A stretch of 64,000 bases of DNA. It comes from CAZSHX01 sp964606895 (GTDB taxonomy: Bacteria; Bacteroidota; Ignavibacteria; Kapaibacteriales; UBA2268). Positions 46,224 to 56,611 of this stretch are shown one piece after another. The notes below the pieces were generated by a model. That model was not told where the DNA came from, searched no databases, and saw only the letters and a list, made by a program, of their open reading frames with translations. The DNA is taken from NCBI GenBank assembly GCA_964606895.1, contig CAZSHX010000011.1, positions 1-64,000 of the forward strand. Reading direction: 5' to 3'. The stretch's first letter is position 1, and each line of letters opens with the position of its first letter. Position numbers and translations under genes: made by a program.

Positions 46224-46586
46224 TTAATCCTTTCTAAATTCATTAAATGTAATAAAACCGGCTTTGTAAAGTTGTGTCAAAAAAACAAGAAGTCTTTCGT
46301 TAACGGGCTGAATTTTGTCGCCAAACTTTTCTGCAAGTCTGTCGGCAATATCAATAACAATTGTTTTACCATCAAGTTGGAGCCAAACTTCAGTACCAAA
46401 TTCATCAAGATTCGCCTTTATAAAAGGTTTGCTAATGCGGGGCATTAAAAGCCTGGATAAAATTTTGTCCGTAAATTTAGGAACCAGAACGTTGATAAGT
46501 CCGTCTTCCTTCACTATATGGTCATAATTCCTTACAGGAGTCATTTCCAGATAGTTGTACTCTTTTTTAATTTTCTTAAATGCCAT
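46224..46586 (-). CDS. PqqD-family small protein
   Basis: 120 residues from the ATG at 46586 (MAFKKIKKEYNYLEMTP); an in-frame ATG at 46610 is possible. The fold is that of PqqD/RRE peptide-binding domains (YDHIVKEDGLINVLVPKF, WLQLDGKTIVIDIADRLAEKFGD, LLVFLTQLYKAGFITF). No PQQ biosynthesis genes are seen. Proteins of this type bind peptides and hand them to enzymes; the pepD dipeptidase starts 4 bp after its stop. That the two work together is inference. Confidence 0.72.
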   Translation of the reverse strand: MAFKKIKKEYNYLEMTPVRNYDHIVKEDGLINVLVPKFTDKILSRLLMPRISKPFIKANLDEFGTEVWLQLDGKTIVIDIADRLAEKFGDKIQPVNERLLVFLTQLYKAGFITFNEFRKD

Positions 46587-46751
46587 AATGTCCAATAATA
46601 AAATTAACAAAACGCTTGATAATTTCTTTTATTTTTATAGTTGACTATATTCCTCAATATTCCCGTTTAAATAAATAATCTTTGCTCAATTCCGTCAAAA
46701 TAACTGAATCAAAACATTTTTTGAATTTTAGAAATTATTAGTAGAATCATT

Positions 46752-49328
46752 ATGCACGAAAGTTTTTCAAATAGAGTAAATGACGTTATCAGGCACAGCC
46801 GCGAAGAAGCAATGCGGCTTGGTCATGATTACATAGGAACAGAGCATCTCCTTTTAGGTGTAATTTGCGAAGGCGAAGGAATTGCCGTTAAAATTCTCAA
46901 AGGTCTCGGCGTTGATTTAATTAAGCTGAAAAAGAGTATTGAAGACACTGTGCGTGCTTCCAGCACCACACTGACTATCGGGAATATCCCCCTAACAAAA
47001 CAAGCTGAGAAAGTCTTAAGGATAACTTATCTTGAGGCAAAACTTTACAAATCGGATATTATCGGAACAGAGCATCTTCTCCTTTCTCTTTTAAGGGATG
47101 AAGAGAATATTGCCGCTCAAATTCTTGCACAGTACTACGTCAATTATGAAGCAGTCCGCAAAGAACTGGACAACATTATTTCGGGGAAGCCAAGTACTCC
47201 CAAGCAGGCACAGACTATGGGCAAAGGAGTCCACAAGGAAAAACCCAAAACTCCCGTACTTGACAATTTCGGTCGCGACCTGACAAGGCTTGCCCTTGAA
47301 GACAAACTTGACCCTGTTATCGGCAGAGAAAAGGAAATTGAAAGAGTTTCGCAGGTTCTTTCACGCAGGAAGAAAAACAATCCTGTTCTAATCGGCGAGC
47401 CGGGCGTTGGCAAAACTGCAATTGTCGAAGGTCTTGCTCTGAAAATTGTTCAGAGAAAAGTACCCAGAATTCTTTTTGATAAAAGGATTGTAACTCTTGA
47501 CCTTGGTGCTTTGGTTGCAGGAACAAAATATCGCGGACAGTTCGAAGAGAGAATGAAAGCAATTATGAATGAGCTTGAAAAAGCGAGAGATGTAATTCTT
47601 TTCATTGACGAGCTTCATACAATCGTTGGTGCAGGAGGAGCTTCGGGTTCTCTTGATGCTTCGAATATGTTCAAACCTGCTCTTTCGAGAGGCGAGATTC
47701 AATGTATCGGTGCTACCACTTTGGACGAATACAGGCAGTACATCGAAAAAGACGGAGCATTGGACCGCAGATTCCAGAAAATTTTGGTCGAACCGCCCAG
47801 CATTGTCGAAACAAAAGAGATACTTGAAAAAATAAAAGATAAATACGAAGAGCATCATAATGTCCGCTATACCCGCGACGCAATCGAAACATGCGTTCGT
47901 CTATCGGACAGATATATTTCCGACAGAAACTTCCCTGACAAAGCAATTGACGTTTTGGACGAAGCAGGAGCAAGAGTCCATCTTGCAAATATTGATGTTC
48001 CGAAAGAGATTATCAAATTGGAAGAAGCTATCGAAGATGTGAAACTTCAGAAAAATCAGGTAGTGAAAACGCAGAATTTTGAAGAAGCCGCACGTTTGAG
48101 AGACCTTGAAAAGAAACTTTACAGCGATTTGGAAATTGCCAAAGCCGAATGGGATACAAAAGCCGGTGAAACTTTCTTCTCGGTTTCCGAAGAAGATATT
48201 GCCGACGTTGTTGCAATGATGACGGGAGTTCCTGTTAATAAGATTGCCGAAAGTGAGTCAGCCAAACTTCTGAATATCGCTGATTTACTCAGAAAAATGA
48301 TTGTCGGGCAGGATGAAGCAATTGACCATCTTGCAAAAGCTATTCGCAGAGCAAGAGCAGGACTTAAAGACCCCAAACGACCAATCGGTTCATTCATGTT
48401 TTTGGGTCCGACAGGTGTTGGTAAAACTGAACTTGCCAAAGCGTTGGCAAAAGTGATGTTCAACAGTGAAGATGCCTTAATTCGTATTGACATGAGTGAA
48501 TACATGGAGAAATTCTCGGTTTCCCGTTTCGTAGGAGCCCCTCCGGGATATGTTGGTTATGAAGAAGGCGGACAGCTCACTGAAAAAGTCAGACGCAAAC
48601 CATACAGCATCATTCTACTGGATGAAATCGAAAAGGCTCATCCTGATGTATTCAATATCTTGTTGCAGGTTTTTGACGATGGTATTCTAACTGACGGACT
48701 CGGCAGAAAGATTGATTTTAAGAACAGCATAATCATCATGACTTCAAATGTTGGTACACGTGACGTGAAAATGGGCGGGAAAATCGGTTTTACCGAAGGA
48801 ACACCTCTCGAAGATCACGAACATGTTAAAAACACTATTGATGAATCAATCAAAAGACTGTTTAATCCTGAGTTTATTAACAGGATTGACGATTTCATTA
48901 TATTCCACAAACTTCAGAAGAATCACATTCATGATATTATTGATATTCAGATGGAATATCTAAGGAACAGACTAAAAGTTACTAATTCAAATCTTGAATT
49001 GACCGAATCAGCTAAAGACTTTTTAGCAGACAAAGGTTTCGATGAGAAATTCGGTGCAAGACCACTTAAAAGAGCTTTGCAAAAATATGTCGAGGACGAA
49101 CTCTCGGATGTTATTCTTCGCAGTAATTTGAAGAGCAGTTTCAGCATCACAGGCGACCACAAACCGGGCGATATGACCCTGACCTTTGATTTTGTTGAGA
49201 TTCCATCAAAGAAAGAATCAGATTCTCTTTCGGATGTTGACCCGCTTAAAATCAGCAAGGAAACCGCTGAACTTGAAACAATAGGCGGAGACGACAAAAT
49301 TATTGATAATAGAGTAAGTGAGAATTAG
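46752..49328 (+). CDS. clpC: ATP-dependent Clp protease ATP-binding subunit ClpC
   Basis: 858 residues, Hsp100 unfoldase that feeds ClpP. Two N-terminal Clp repeats (1-145) are followed by AAA+ module 1 with Walker A GEPGVGKT (215-222) and Walker B in [13 protein letters not shown] motif (about 425-460, [15 protein letters not shown]) identifies ClpC rather than ClpB. AAA+ module 2 has GPTGVGKT (about 553-560) and the ClpC C-terminal domain. ClpP is not in the window. A strong hairpin terminator follows. Confidence 0.96.
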   Translation: MHESFSNRVNDVIRHSREEAMRLGHDYIGTEHLLLGVICEGEGIAVKILKGLGVDLIKLKKSIEDTVRASSTTLTIGNIPLTKQAEKVLRITYLEAKLYKSDIIGTEHLLLSLLRDEENIAAQILAQYYVNYEAVRKELDNIISGKPSTPKQAQTMGKGVHKEKPKTPVLDNFGRDLTRLALEDKLDPVIGREKEIERVSQVLSRRKKNNPVLIGEPGVGKTAIVEGLALKIVQRKVPRILFDKRIVTLDLGALVAGTKYRGQFEERMKAIMNELEKARDVILFIDELHTIVGAGGASGSLDASNMFKPALSRGEIQCIGATTLDEYRQYIEKDGALDRRFQKILVEPPSIVETKEILEKIKDKYEEHHNVRYTRDAIETCVRLSDRYISDRNFPDKAIDVLDEAGARVHLANIDVPKEIIKLEEAIEDVKLQKNQVVKTQNFEEAARLRDLEKKLYSDLEIAKAEWDTKAGETFFSVSEEDIADVVAMMTGVPVNKIAESESAKLLNIADLLRKMIVGQDEAIDHLAKAIRRARAGLKDPKRPIGSFMFLGPTGVGKTELAKALAKVMFNSEDALIRIDMSEYMEKFSVSRFVGAPPGYVGYEEGGQLTEKVRRKPYSIILLDEIEKAHPDVFNILLQVFDDGILTDGLGRKIDFKNSIIIMTSNVGTRDVKMGGKIGFTEGTPLEDHEHVKNTIDESIKRLFNPEFINRIDDFIIFHKLQKNHIHDIIDIQMEYLRNRLKVTNSNLELTESAKDFLADKGFDEKFGARPLKRALQKYVEDELSDVILRSNLKSSFSITGDHKPGDMTLTFDFVEIPSKKESDSLSDVDPLKISKETAELETIGGDDKIIDNRVSEN

Positions 49329-49365
49329 AAAGTTTTTCTGTTTTTAATGAAAACAAGTTGATAGA

Positions 49366-49398
49366 AGGGGCAAAATTTGATTGCCCCTTTTTTTTTGA
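49366..49398 (+). terminator. Intrinsic terminator after clpC
   Basis: AAGGGGCAA (49366-49374) pairs with TTGCCCCTT (49382-49390) around a 7-nt loop, followed by a run of T. Confidence 0.9.
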
Positions 49399-49436
49399 TA
49401 TTTTTCTGATTTTTTTAATCAATATTGCGAAATGTC

Positions 49437-49467
49437 TTTGATTTTCAACAGGAAAATGCTAAATTTC
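49437..49467 (+). promoter_or_regulatory. Bacteroidota-type promoter of rarA
   Basis: TTTG (49437-49440), exactly 19 bases, then TAAATTTC (49460-49467): one mismatch from the full TTTG-N19-TAnnTTTG consensus, about 25 bp before the start codon. Confidence 0.65.
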
Positions 49468-49492
49468 TTTTTTAATTAATATCAAAATTTTT

Positions 49493-50827
49493 ATGGATGA
49501 GCTTTTTGACGAAAATGAACTTGGGCAAACGGCACTAAATTCGCCTCTTGCTGACCGTATCCGTCCTCGAAAACTTGATGATGTCGTCGGGCAGGAACAT
49601 CTTGTGGGCAAAGACGGACCACTCAGGGAATTTTTTGAGAATGGATATTTCCCTTCAATGATTTTCTGGGGACCTCCGGGGGTTGGGAAAACAACAATTG
49701 CACTTCTGATTTCTGATTTGGCTGATTTTAATTTCGAAAGACTGTCGGCTGTGGATTCAGGTGTGAAGGAAGTTCGAAGCGTTATTACCCATTCAAAAAT
49801 ATTAAGGAAAAAAGGAAAAAAAACGCTTCTCTTTATTGACGAAATTCACAGATTCAACAAATCGCAACAGGATGCCCTGCTTCATGCAGTTGAAAAAGGA
49901 GAGATTACTTTGGTGGGTGCAACAACCGAAAATCCTTCATTCGAGGTTAATTCTGCATTGCTCAGCCGCTGTCAGGTTTACAGGTTGTCCTTACTGTCCG
50001 AGGAAGATATCAGGAAGCTGGTGCTAAAAGCAATAAATGAAGACGTGGTACTAAAAGATTTTGAAATTGAAATTGCTGATTGGGAATTTCTTTTGATGAT
50101 TTCTGAAGGAGATGCACGTGTTGCACTGAATTCAATAGAGCTTGCGTTAAAAATCTCAAGCAGAAAAGCCGACAAGAAAATAGTGATAACCCGTAAATTA
50201 CTTGAAAAAGCACTTCAGCAAAAAACTGCTTCTTATGATAAAAAGGGAGAATCTCACTACGATACAATTTCCGCATTCATCAAATCGTTGAGGGGCTCGG
50301 ATCCCGATGCGGCATTGTTTTGGTTAGTGAAAATGCTGGATGCAGGCGAAGACCCAAGATTTATTGCCCGGAGAATGGTTATTTTTGCATCCGAAGACAT
50401 AGGAAATGCAGACCCTTTCGCAATTTCACTTGCTGTTTCAGTTTTTCAGGCTGTGGAAATGATAGGTCTTCCCGAGGCACAAATAAATCTGGCACAAGGA
50501 GTAACGTATCTTGCCTCATGCAACAAATCCAATGCATCATATTTTGGTTTGAAAAGAGCCGCGAGTGCCTTGAAAAAGGGTGGCTCCGCATCTGTTCCAA
50601 TGCATTTAAGAAATGCACCTACACAACTTATGAAAGATTTCGGATATTCTGAAGGCTATCAATATCCGCACAGTTTTGAAAATAATTTTGTCCGGGAGCA
50701 TTATTTCCCCGAAGACAGAGAGCCTGAAGTTTTCTATGCACCGGGAGAATTTGGCAAAGAAAAAGCTTTCAAAGAAAGACTTGAAAGCTTATGGCACGAA
50801 AGATATTTAAAAAAATCTAAAGATTAG
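49493..50827 (+). CDS. rarA: Replication-associated recombination protein RarA (MgsA)
   Basis: 444 residues. AAA+ ATPase acting at stalled replication forks. Walker A GPPGVGKT at 60-67, Walker B/sensor [15 protein letters not shown], and the C-terminal MgsA tetramerisation region ending in GFxEGYQYPH-like [16 protein letters not shown]. Its last 11 bp overlap the 3' end of the convergent Rrf2 regulator gene. It has its own promoter. Confidence 0.93.
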   Translation: MDELFDENELGQTALNSPLADRIRPRKLDDVVGQEHLVGKDGPLREFFENGYFPSMIFWGPPGVGKTTIALLISDLADFNFERLSAVDSGVKEVRSVITHSKILRKKGKKTLLFIDEIHRFNKSQQDALLHAVEKGEITLVGATTENPSFEVNSALLSRCQVYRLSLLSEEDIRKLVLKAINEDVVLKDFEIEIADWEFLLMISEGDARVALNSIELALKISSRKADKKIVITRKLLEKALQQKTASYDKKGESHYDTISAFIKSLRGSDPDAALFWLVKMLDAGEDPRFIARRMVIFASEDIGNADPFAISLAVSVFQAVEMIGLPEAQINLAQGVTYLASCNKSNASYFGLKRAASALKKGGSASVPMHLRNAPTQLMKDFGYSEGYQYPHSFENNFVREHYFPEDREPEVFYAPGEFGKEKAFKERLESLWHERYLKKSKD

Positions 50828-51248
50828 TAATTTTCTTAAGTGATGCATCCCTTAGTTCGGCAAGGGTTTCGGATGTCATCATTGCAAAAGCTTCGTCGCG
50901 GAGTTTCCCCCATTTATTATGAACAGGGCAAGGTTTTTCGCTTGAACAGTTCGGAAATCCCAATACACATTTATTGAACAATTCCAAACCGTCAATAGCT
51001 TCAACAATTTGTATAAGCCTGATGTCACGAGCGTCTTTGCCAAGAAAGAAGCCACCCGAATTACCTTTTCTTGACGAAATTATTCCATGTTTGGTTAGTT
51101 CCTGCAATACTTTTGAAACAAATTCTTTAGGGATTTTCAGTTGTTCGGCAATTTGTCCGGAACTATAAGCTTCATTTTTCTCTTTTGTTGACAAAAGCAA
51201 AACCGCCTGAAGAGCCAGTTCACATTTTTTTGAAAAAATAACTGTCAT
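50817..51248 (-). CDS. Rrf2 family transcriptional regulator with cluster cysteines
   Basis: 143 residues. An N-terminal winged helix ([37 protein letters not shown]) and a dimerisation helix. Three cysteines, C94, C101 and C107 ([21 protein letters not shown]), lie where IscR and NsrR bind an iron-sulfur cluster; spacing here is x6 and x5. It could sense nitric oxide, oxidation or iron-sulfur status. Its target is not visible; it is divergent from a sensor kinase and converges with rarA, overlapping by 11 bp. Confidence 0.85.
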   Translation of the reverse strand: MTVIFSKKCELALQAVLLLSTKEKNEAYSSGQIAEQLKIPKEFVSKVLQELTKHGIISSRKGNSGGFFLGKDARDIRLIQIVEAIDGLELFNKCVLGFPNCSSEKPCPVHNKWGKLRDEAFAMMTSETLAELRDASLKKITNL

Positions 51249-51313
51249 TAAATCTTAAAAATAAGTAATTAAAAATTGACTAATAATTTCGTAATTTACA
51301 AAGTTTAAAACTA

Positions 51314-51325
51314 TTAAACGTTTAA
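51314..51325. promoter_or_regulatory. Palindrome in the Rrf2/kinase intergenic region
   Basis: TTAAACGTTTAA is a perfect 12-bp palindrome located between the divergent Rrf2 and kinase genes. AT-rich palindromes can occur by chance, so an operator role is only a suggestion. Confidence 0.25.
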
Positions 51326-51364
51326 AAATATTTAGTATTGATAAAAGAAGCAAATAATATCGGG

Positions 51365-53728
51365 ATGAAAACCAAATACAGAATAATGTTCCTGGCTCTT
51401 CTGCTTGGAATTGGCACTGTCTTGCTGGATGCATTTATTAATGTTACTTTTTTCTATAAAGGGTGTAATTATCTCGATACTCTTCTTTATATGGCGAAAC
51501 CATCCGACCATTATTTCAGATTGATTATTGTTTGCTTTTTCCTTGTGTTTGGGTTTATTATATCAAATTTAATTTCCAAAAAAGAGAAAGCCGATTTACT
51601 AATCAAACAGGGAGAAGAGAATTTCTTCAGGATTTTCAACCTCAGCCCTGAAATAATTCTTATAACTCGGGTATCGGATTCAGTAGTTTTGAAAATCAAC
51701 AAGACATTCGAGAATATTTTTGGTTATAAACGAACTGATTTGGTAGGGAAAACTACACTTGATTTTAATATTTGGAAGGATTTAAACAAAAGGAAAGAAT
51801 TTTTCGAAATACTTATGCGAGATGGTTCGGTAAGTGATTTTAAAGCAGAAGCAATTACAAAATATGGGCAATCTTTATTCTTTCAATTTTACTCTATGCC
51901 GATAAATTACGATAATGAGGACTGCTGGATAACTTATGGAAAAGATATTACAACGGAAGAGTTTGCAGAAGAGAAGCTAAAAAAGGCTTATGACGAGCTT
52001 GAAGAAATTGTTCAAACCAGAACTAAAGAATTAGAGCAAATTAACCTTGAACTTGATTTGACTAATGATTCAATTAATGCGGAAAATCACGAAAGAATAA
52101 AAGCCGAAATTGCACTTAAAGAAAGTGAAGAAAAATATCGTTCATTACTGAATCAAATTCCTATTGGAGTTTATAGGACAACAATAGAAGGAACATTTTT
52201 ACAGGTGAATTCTGCATTGGCTTCAATTCTCGAATGCAGAGATACCGATGAACTGTTGAACTCGATTGTTTATGACTTTTATGAAACCGAGGAAAACAGG
52301 GACATTGCTTTGGATAAGTTAGTTTCTGGTACTCCGGTTTTCCAGCACGAGGTTCAGCTTGTAACCAAAAAAGGTAACAAAATATGGGTTCGCGACAGGG
52401 GTAGAATTGTATTTGGTCCTGATGGTGAAAAAATGTTTATTGATGGGATACTGGAGAATATAACAGAAAGAAAAGAAATTGAACAAGCCTTATATAGCCA
52501 GTCTCATATAAATTCAACATTGGCTGATTTGTCCAAATCAATAATTAAAACATCGGAACTAACAAATTCTTCAGAGCTGATTCTAAATAGTGCAATGACT
52601 TTAACGAATTCAAGGTTTGGATTTATTGGTTTAATTGATGAAGAAAAAAATGAAGTTGTTTTTTCTGCCGTTGAAAACAATTGTAATTTCGAATTTAATG
52701 CAAATAACCTAAACCTATACAAGCTGACTTCCGAAGGACTTGGGAATTGGATTATCAAAAATAACAACTCACTGATTTTAAATTTCAAAGAAAACTCTCT
52801 TGAAAATAATTTTCTATTCGATAATTCTCAACGGGTTAATTACTTTCTTTCAAGTCCTGCTTCAGTTTTTGGAAAAATTGAAGGTGTTATTGCTCTCGCA
52901 GAGTCTGACAAAGAATACTCGATTCAGGATTTGGATATTGCCGAACAGCTTTCTGCTCTTTTGGCTATAGCAATCCAAAGGAACAAAGCTGATTTGGAAA
53001 TTAAAAATGCACTCGAAAAAGAACATGAGCTGAGTAACCTGAAATCAAGATTAATTTCAATGATTTCTCATGAATACCGAACTCCTCTGCAGGCAATACT
53101 AATGTCAACCCAGCTTCTTGCTGATTATAATGATCATTTATCTGATGATGAAAAAGTAAAATATTTTGACAGGATAAGAAAATCTGTTAGTATCATGAAT
53201 AACCTTCTTGATGATACCATTTCGTTAAATAAATTTGACATTGATAATCTTGAAAGGAATATTGCCAGGGTAGATATCAAATCCTTTTGTCTGGACATTG
53301 TCGAAGAATTACAGATTGTTGCGGGAAATAAATGTAAAATTGTTTCGGAATTTCCCGAGGATGAATTCATGGGATATTTGGATGAAAAGTACTTAAGAGA
53401 TGTTTTAGTCAATCTTCTTTCAAATTCAGTTAAATATTCTTTTGACCAATCTGAAATAATTTTTAAAATTGAATTACTTGATAGTGATGTTGTTTTTACT
53501 GTCGAGGACAAAGGTATTGGGATTTCTGAAAGTGAAAAAGAATCGCTGTTTGTCCCGTTTTTCCGCGGAGAAAATGTTGGGAATGTTCAGGGGACAGGTC
53601 TTGGCTTATCAATTGTAAAAAATACGGTTGATTTTCTTGGAGGTAGTTTGGAGTTTGAGAGTGAAGTGAATGTCGGTACTAAATTTAAAGTAAAAATACC
53701 CTTAATCTTAAAAAGGAACGAATTATGA
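51365..53728 (+). CDS. Membrane sensor histidine kinase (2 TM, 2 PAS, GAF)
   Basis: 787 residues from the ATG at 51365; an upstream TTG (51338) is less likely. Two membrane helices lie at about 5-25 and 50-70 with a short loop. Then PAS (about 85-200), a coiled coil (210-255), PAS (about 260-375), GAF (about 395-545), HisKA with MISHEYRTPLQ and HATPase_c with VEDKGIGIS and GTGLGLSIV. There is no receiver domain, unlike the other kinases here. The stop overlaps the start of the lytic transglycosylase by 4 bp, so the two are translationally coupled. An envelope signal is plausible. Confidence 0.9.
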   Translation: MKTKYRIMFLALLLGIGTVLLDAFINVTFFYKGCNYLDTLLYMAKPSDHYFRLIIVCFFLVFGFIISNLISKKEKADLLIKQGEENFFRIFNLSPEIILITRVSDSVVLKINKTFENIFGYKRTDLVGKTTLDFNIWKDLNKRKEFFEILMRDGSVSDFKAEAITKYGQSLFFQFYSMPINYDNEDCWITYGKDITTEEFAEEKLKKAYDELEEIVQTRTKELEQINLELDLTNDSINAENHERIKAEIALKESEEKYRSLLNQIPIGVYRTTIEGTFLQVNSALASILECRDTDELLNSIVYDFYETEENRDIALDKLVSGTPVFQHEVQLVTKKGNKIWVRDRGRIVFGPDGEKMFIDGILENITERKEIEQALYSQSHINSTLADLSKSIIKTSELTNSSELILNSAMTLTNSRFGFIGLIDEEKNEVVFSAVENNCNFEFNANNLNLYKLTSEGLGNWIIKNNNSLILNFKENSLENNFLFDNSQRVNYFLSSPASVFGKIEGVIALAESDKEYSIQDLDIAEQLSALLAIAIQRNKADLEIKNALEKEHELSNLKSRLISMISHEYRTPLQAILMSTQLLADYNDHLSDDEKVKYFDRIRKSVSIMNNLLDDTISLNKFDIDNLERNIARVDIKSFCLDIVEELQIVAGNKCKIVSEFPEDEFMGYLDEKYLRDVLVNLLSNSVKYSFDQSEIIFKIELLDSDVVFTVEDKGIGISESEKESLFVPFFRGENVGNVQGTGLGLSIVKNTVDFLGGSLEFESEVNVGTKFKVKIPLILKRNEL

Positions 53729-54624
53729 GAAAGCTGATTATATTAATGATTTTTGCTCTTTGTGCCTGCAATGACACAAAGGAACTTTCGAGCCAGACAA
53801 CTAAATCTGACCCGAATGAAACACAGTTTATTACTTGGCTATCTTCGCGAAAGCTACCTGACCAAATGAATTTTTGCGGGGAGAAAATCCCCGTAGATGT
53901 TCCTGAAGTGAGGGAAAGAGCCGAAAGAGAGTTCTTTGTTAATCTTCAGGCACCCGGACAGCTGATCCTTTATATTAAAAGAGCAGGTAAATACTTCGAG
54001 ATGTTCGACAAAGTCATCAAAGCAAATAATATGCCTGAGGATTTGAAATATGTTTCGGTAGCCGAAAGTGCACTCTATATGTCCCGCTCACCAAAAGATG
54101 CAGTTGGTTTATGGCAGTTTATTCCCGAAACAGGCAAGAAAATGGGATTGCAGATAGACGAATACGTTGACGAAAGACGACATCCCGAAAAAAGCACTGA
54201 TGCCGCCATGAAATATCTTAAACTTGGTTATGACACCCATAAATCATGGATATTAGCCGCCGCAGGCTATAATATGGGACCTCATAATGTTGTTGATAAT
54301 ATCCAATTTCAAAGCTCGGAGAATTTTTTCGATTTATTTCTTAATGAAGAAACTTCGCGTTATATTCTAAGGATTGCAATTATTAAGGAGATTATGAAAA
54401 ATCCCGATAAATATGGGATTTCTTTAAAGACTGATGACATCTACAAGCCTGAGAAAACAAAGATTATCAAAGTAGATTATTATATCCCCAATCTTTCCGA
54501 GTGGGCGAAACAGCAGGGAACAACCTATAAAGATGTTAAACTGTTGAATCCATGGATTCTTCAGAGGAAACTACTTTCTCCTCCAAAGGGGAAGATTTAC
54601 GAGATAGCTGTTCCAGGGAAATAA
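53725..54624 (+). CDS. MltD-like lipoprotein lytic transglycosylase
   Basis: 299 residues. Lipoprotein signal MRKLIILMIFALCAC (Cys15). The SLT/GH23 domain spans about 75-200 with catalytic E114 in VSVAESALY and the signature AVGLWQFIPETGK, then AAGYNMGPHNVVDN. The C-terminal 45 residues (YYIPNLSEWAKQQGTTYKDVKLLNPW) look like a LysM-type peptidoglycan-binding module. It cuts peptidoglycan glycan strands. Its start overlaps the kinase stop by 4 bp; a membrane protein follows after 24 bp. Confidence 0.88.
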   Translation: MRKLIILMIFALCACNDTKELSSQTTKSDPNETQFITWLSSRKLPDQMNFCGEKIPVDVPEVRERAEREFFVNLQAPGQLILYIKRAGKYFEMFDKVIKANNMPEDLKYVSVAESALYMSRSPKDAVGLWQFIPETGKKMGLQIDEYVDERRHPEKSTDAAMKYLKLGYDTHKSWILAAAGYNMGPHNVVDNIQFQSSENFFDLFLNEETSRYILRIAIIKEIMKNPDKYGISLKTDDIYKPEKTKIIKVDYYIPNLSEWAKQQGTTYKDVKLLNPWILQRKLLSPPKGKIYEIAVPGK

Positions 54625-54648
54625 ATAATTAATAAATATTGAAATATT

Positions 54649-56568
54649 ATGAGTAAAAAGAATACATCAAAAGGAAATCAGAAGGAAAGTGCCAAAACAA
54701 AGGATAATGATTTTTTATCAAAAATAATAAACTTTCCTGTTGCTTCTTCAATCATAGCAATTGTGATTCTGATAATATATATCCAAACTTTCACTTTTGA
54801 AATGGGAAAACTCGACGAAGACCATTTGATAATAAACAACATGAGTCTTCTAACCGATTTATCCAATTTCAAAACTGCTATTTCAACCGATGCATTTTTT
54901 GGAGTTAAAAGCAGTAATTTCTATCGCCCTCTCCAGAATTTATCTTACATGATTGATGCTCAAATCGGCGGAGGAAGTCCCTGGGCATTCTATCTGACTA
55001 ATATTCTCCTGCATTTTTTCACTTGCATCACTCTTCTATTTCTTTTTAAAAAACTTAAGCTGAACGAGAAGATTTCTTTTGCATTAATTTTGTTTTTTGC
55101 AGTAAGTCCTCTCTTCTCCCATTCAGTTGCATGGTTGCCCGCTCGCGGCGATTTGATTCTCGGGCTTTTTGGTGCATTGAGTTTACTGTTCCTGATTGAA
55201 TATCTCGATTCAAAAAGGTGGCTTTATGTCGGTCTGCATATCCTTACTTTTGGTGTGGCTTTGTTTTCGAAAGAAACAGCCATTCTTTTTCCAATAGCTT
55301 TTGCAGGATTTGTTATTCTGACACAAAAAAAGAAATTCCCAACTCAATTTATAGCTTCAATTTTCGGTTATGGTCTGCTGATTCTGATTTTTATGAGCTA
55401 TAGAAGCCAAATAGCAAGTACTAATGAAACAGGGCTTGTTTTTAATATCGGTGGTCTTTTTGCAAATTTGCAGGTATTCCCTGAATTTATTTCAAAGTTT
55501 ATTATTCCTTACAATCTATCACCAATGCCGGCTTATGATATGCTTGTTACTTTAATCGGACTTGCAGGAATAGCAATATTTGGCTGGCTGGCATTTAAGC
55601 AGGAAACCACAGCCAAAAAATATATTTTATTCGGTGTTTTATGGTTCTTGCTCTTTATTGTTCCCGGTGCAATGTATGTTCATGCTTATAAATCAGCATC
55701 TTACTCATATCTTGAGCATCGCTCCTATCTTCCTTTGATTGGTATATTGTTGGGATTGGGTTATATACTCTCTGCAAAAAGTATGATTTTCAAAAGAAAC
55801 CAAATTATCTACGGGATATTTGGTATATCTGCGATTTACATCATCATTTCAATTATTTCTATCAGAGATTATAAGGATCCTCTAAGTTACTATAATTATG
55901 CCGTTAGAACGAATCCGAATTCTGCCATGGCTTATTACAATCGTGCAATTAAGCTTAAAGACCAGAAACGCACAGAAGAAGCATTGGCTGACTACAATAA
56001 AGCAATTGAAATTAAACCTGATTATGCCGAACCCTTAGTCAACCGCGGTGCTTATAGAAAGGAAAAGGGTGATTTGGATGGTGCACTCAAGGACTTCGAA
56101 GATGGATTGAAGTACAATCCAAGACTTCCCGAAGCACATTATAACGTTGCACTGATTCAGAATACTAAAGGCAAGTTAAAAGAAGCACTTCTACATTGCC
56201 AAAATGCTGTAGCCCTCAAACCCGATCTTGCTGAAGCTTATATGCTCATGGGCAATATTTATTTCGGTATGCAGGACTACAAGTCTGCCATTTCAAACTA
56301 CGATTATAATTTGCAGTTAAAACCAACCGATGCCGGAGTCTATAACAACAGAGGTTCTGCAAGATTCCTTACAAATATGCCCAAAGAGGCGATTTCCGAT
56401 TTCACAAGGGCAATCGAATTGAATCCGGCTTATGCGGATGCTTATAAAAATCGAGGAACAACAAAAAGCAATACGGGAGATAAAAAAGGAGCTTGTGCCG
56501 ATTGGCAGAAAGCCGCTGAACTTGGGAGCAAGGAATCTGAAATCATGTTGAATCAATTTTGCAGGTAA
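54649..56568 (+). CDS. Multi-pass membrane protein with C-terminal TPR repeats (TMTC-like)
   Basis: 639 residues. About ten membrane helices (about 29-405) include features of GT-C glycosyltransferase-like proteins: an acidic loop after helix 1 (LDEDHLIINN) and the W-LPARGDL segment seen in TMTC-type proteins. The soluble C-terminus (about 420-635) holds six or so TPR units (NRAIKLKDQKRTEEALADYNK and similar). It may transfer sugar to exported proteins, but catalytic activity is not shown. It is third in line after the kinase and the transglycosylase. Confidence 0.75.
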   Translation: MSKKNTSKGNQKESAKTKDNDFLSKIINFPVASSIIAIVILIIYIQTFTFEMGKLDEDHLIINNMSLLTDLSNFKTAISTDAFFGVKSSNFYRPLQNLSYMIDAQIGGGSPWAFYLTNILLHFFTCITLLFLFKKLKLNEKISFALILFFAVSPLFSHSVAWLPARGDLILGLFGALSLLFLIEYLDSKRWLYVGLHILTFGVALFSKETAILFPIAFAGFVILTQKKKFPTQFIASIFGYGLLILIFMSYRSQIASTNETGLVFNIGGLFANLQVFPEFISKFIIPYNLSPMPAYDMLVTLIGLAGIAIFGWLAFKQETTAKKYILFGVLWFLLFIVPGAMYVHAYKSASYSYLEHRSYLPLIGILLGLGYILSAKSMIFKRNQIIYGIFGISAIYIIISIISIRDYKDPLSYYNYAVRTNPNSAMAYYNRAIKLKDQKRTEEALADYNKAIEIKPDYAEPLVNRGAYRKEKGDLDGALKDFEDGLKYNPRLPEAHYNVALIQNTKGKLKEALLHCQNAVALKPDLAEAYMLMGNIYFGMQDYKSAISNYDYNLQLKPTDAGVYNNRGSARFLTNMPKEAISDFTRAIELNPAYADAYKNRGTTKSNTGDKKGACADWQKAAELGSKESEIMLNQFCR

Positions 56569-56611
56569 TCTCTATATTTTTTAAAATCAAGTAGCTGATG
56601 AAAAACGAGTT

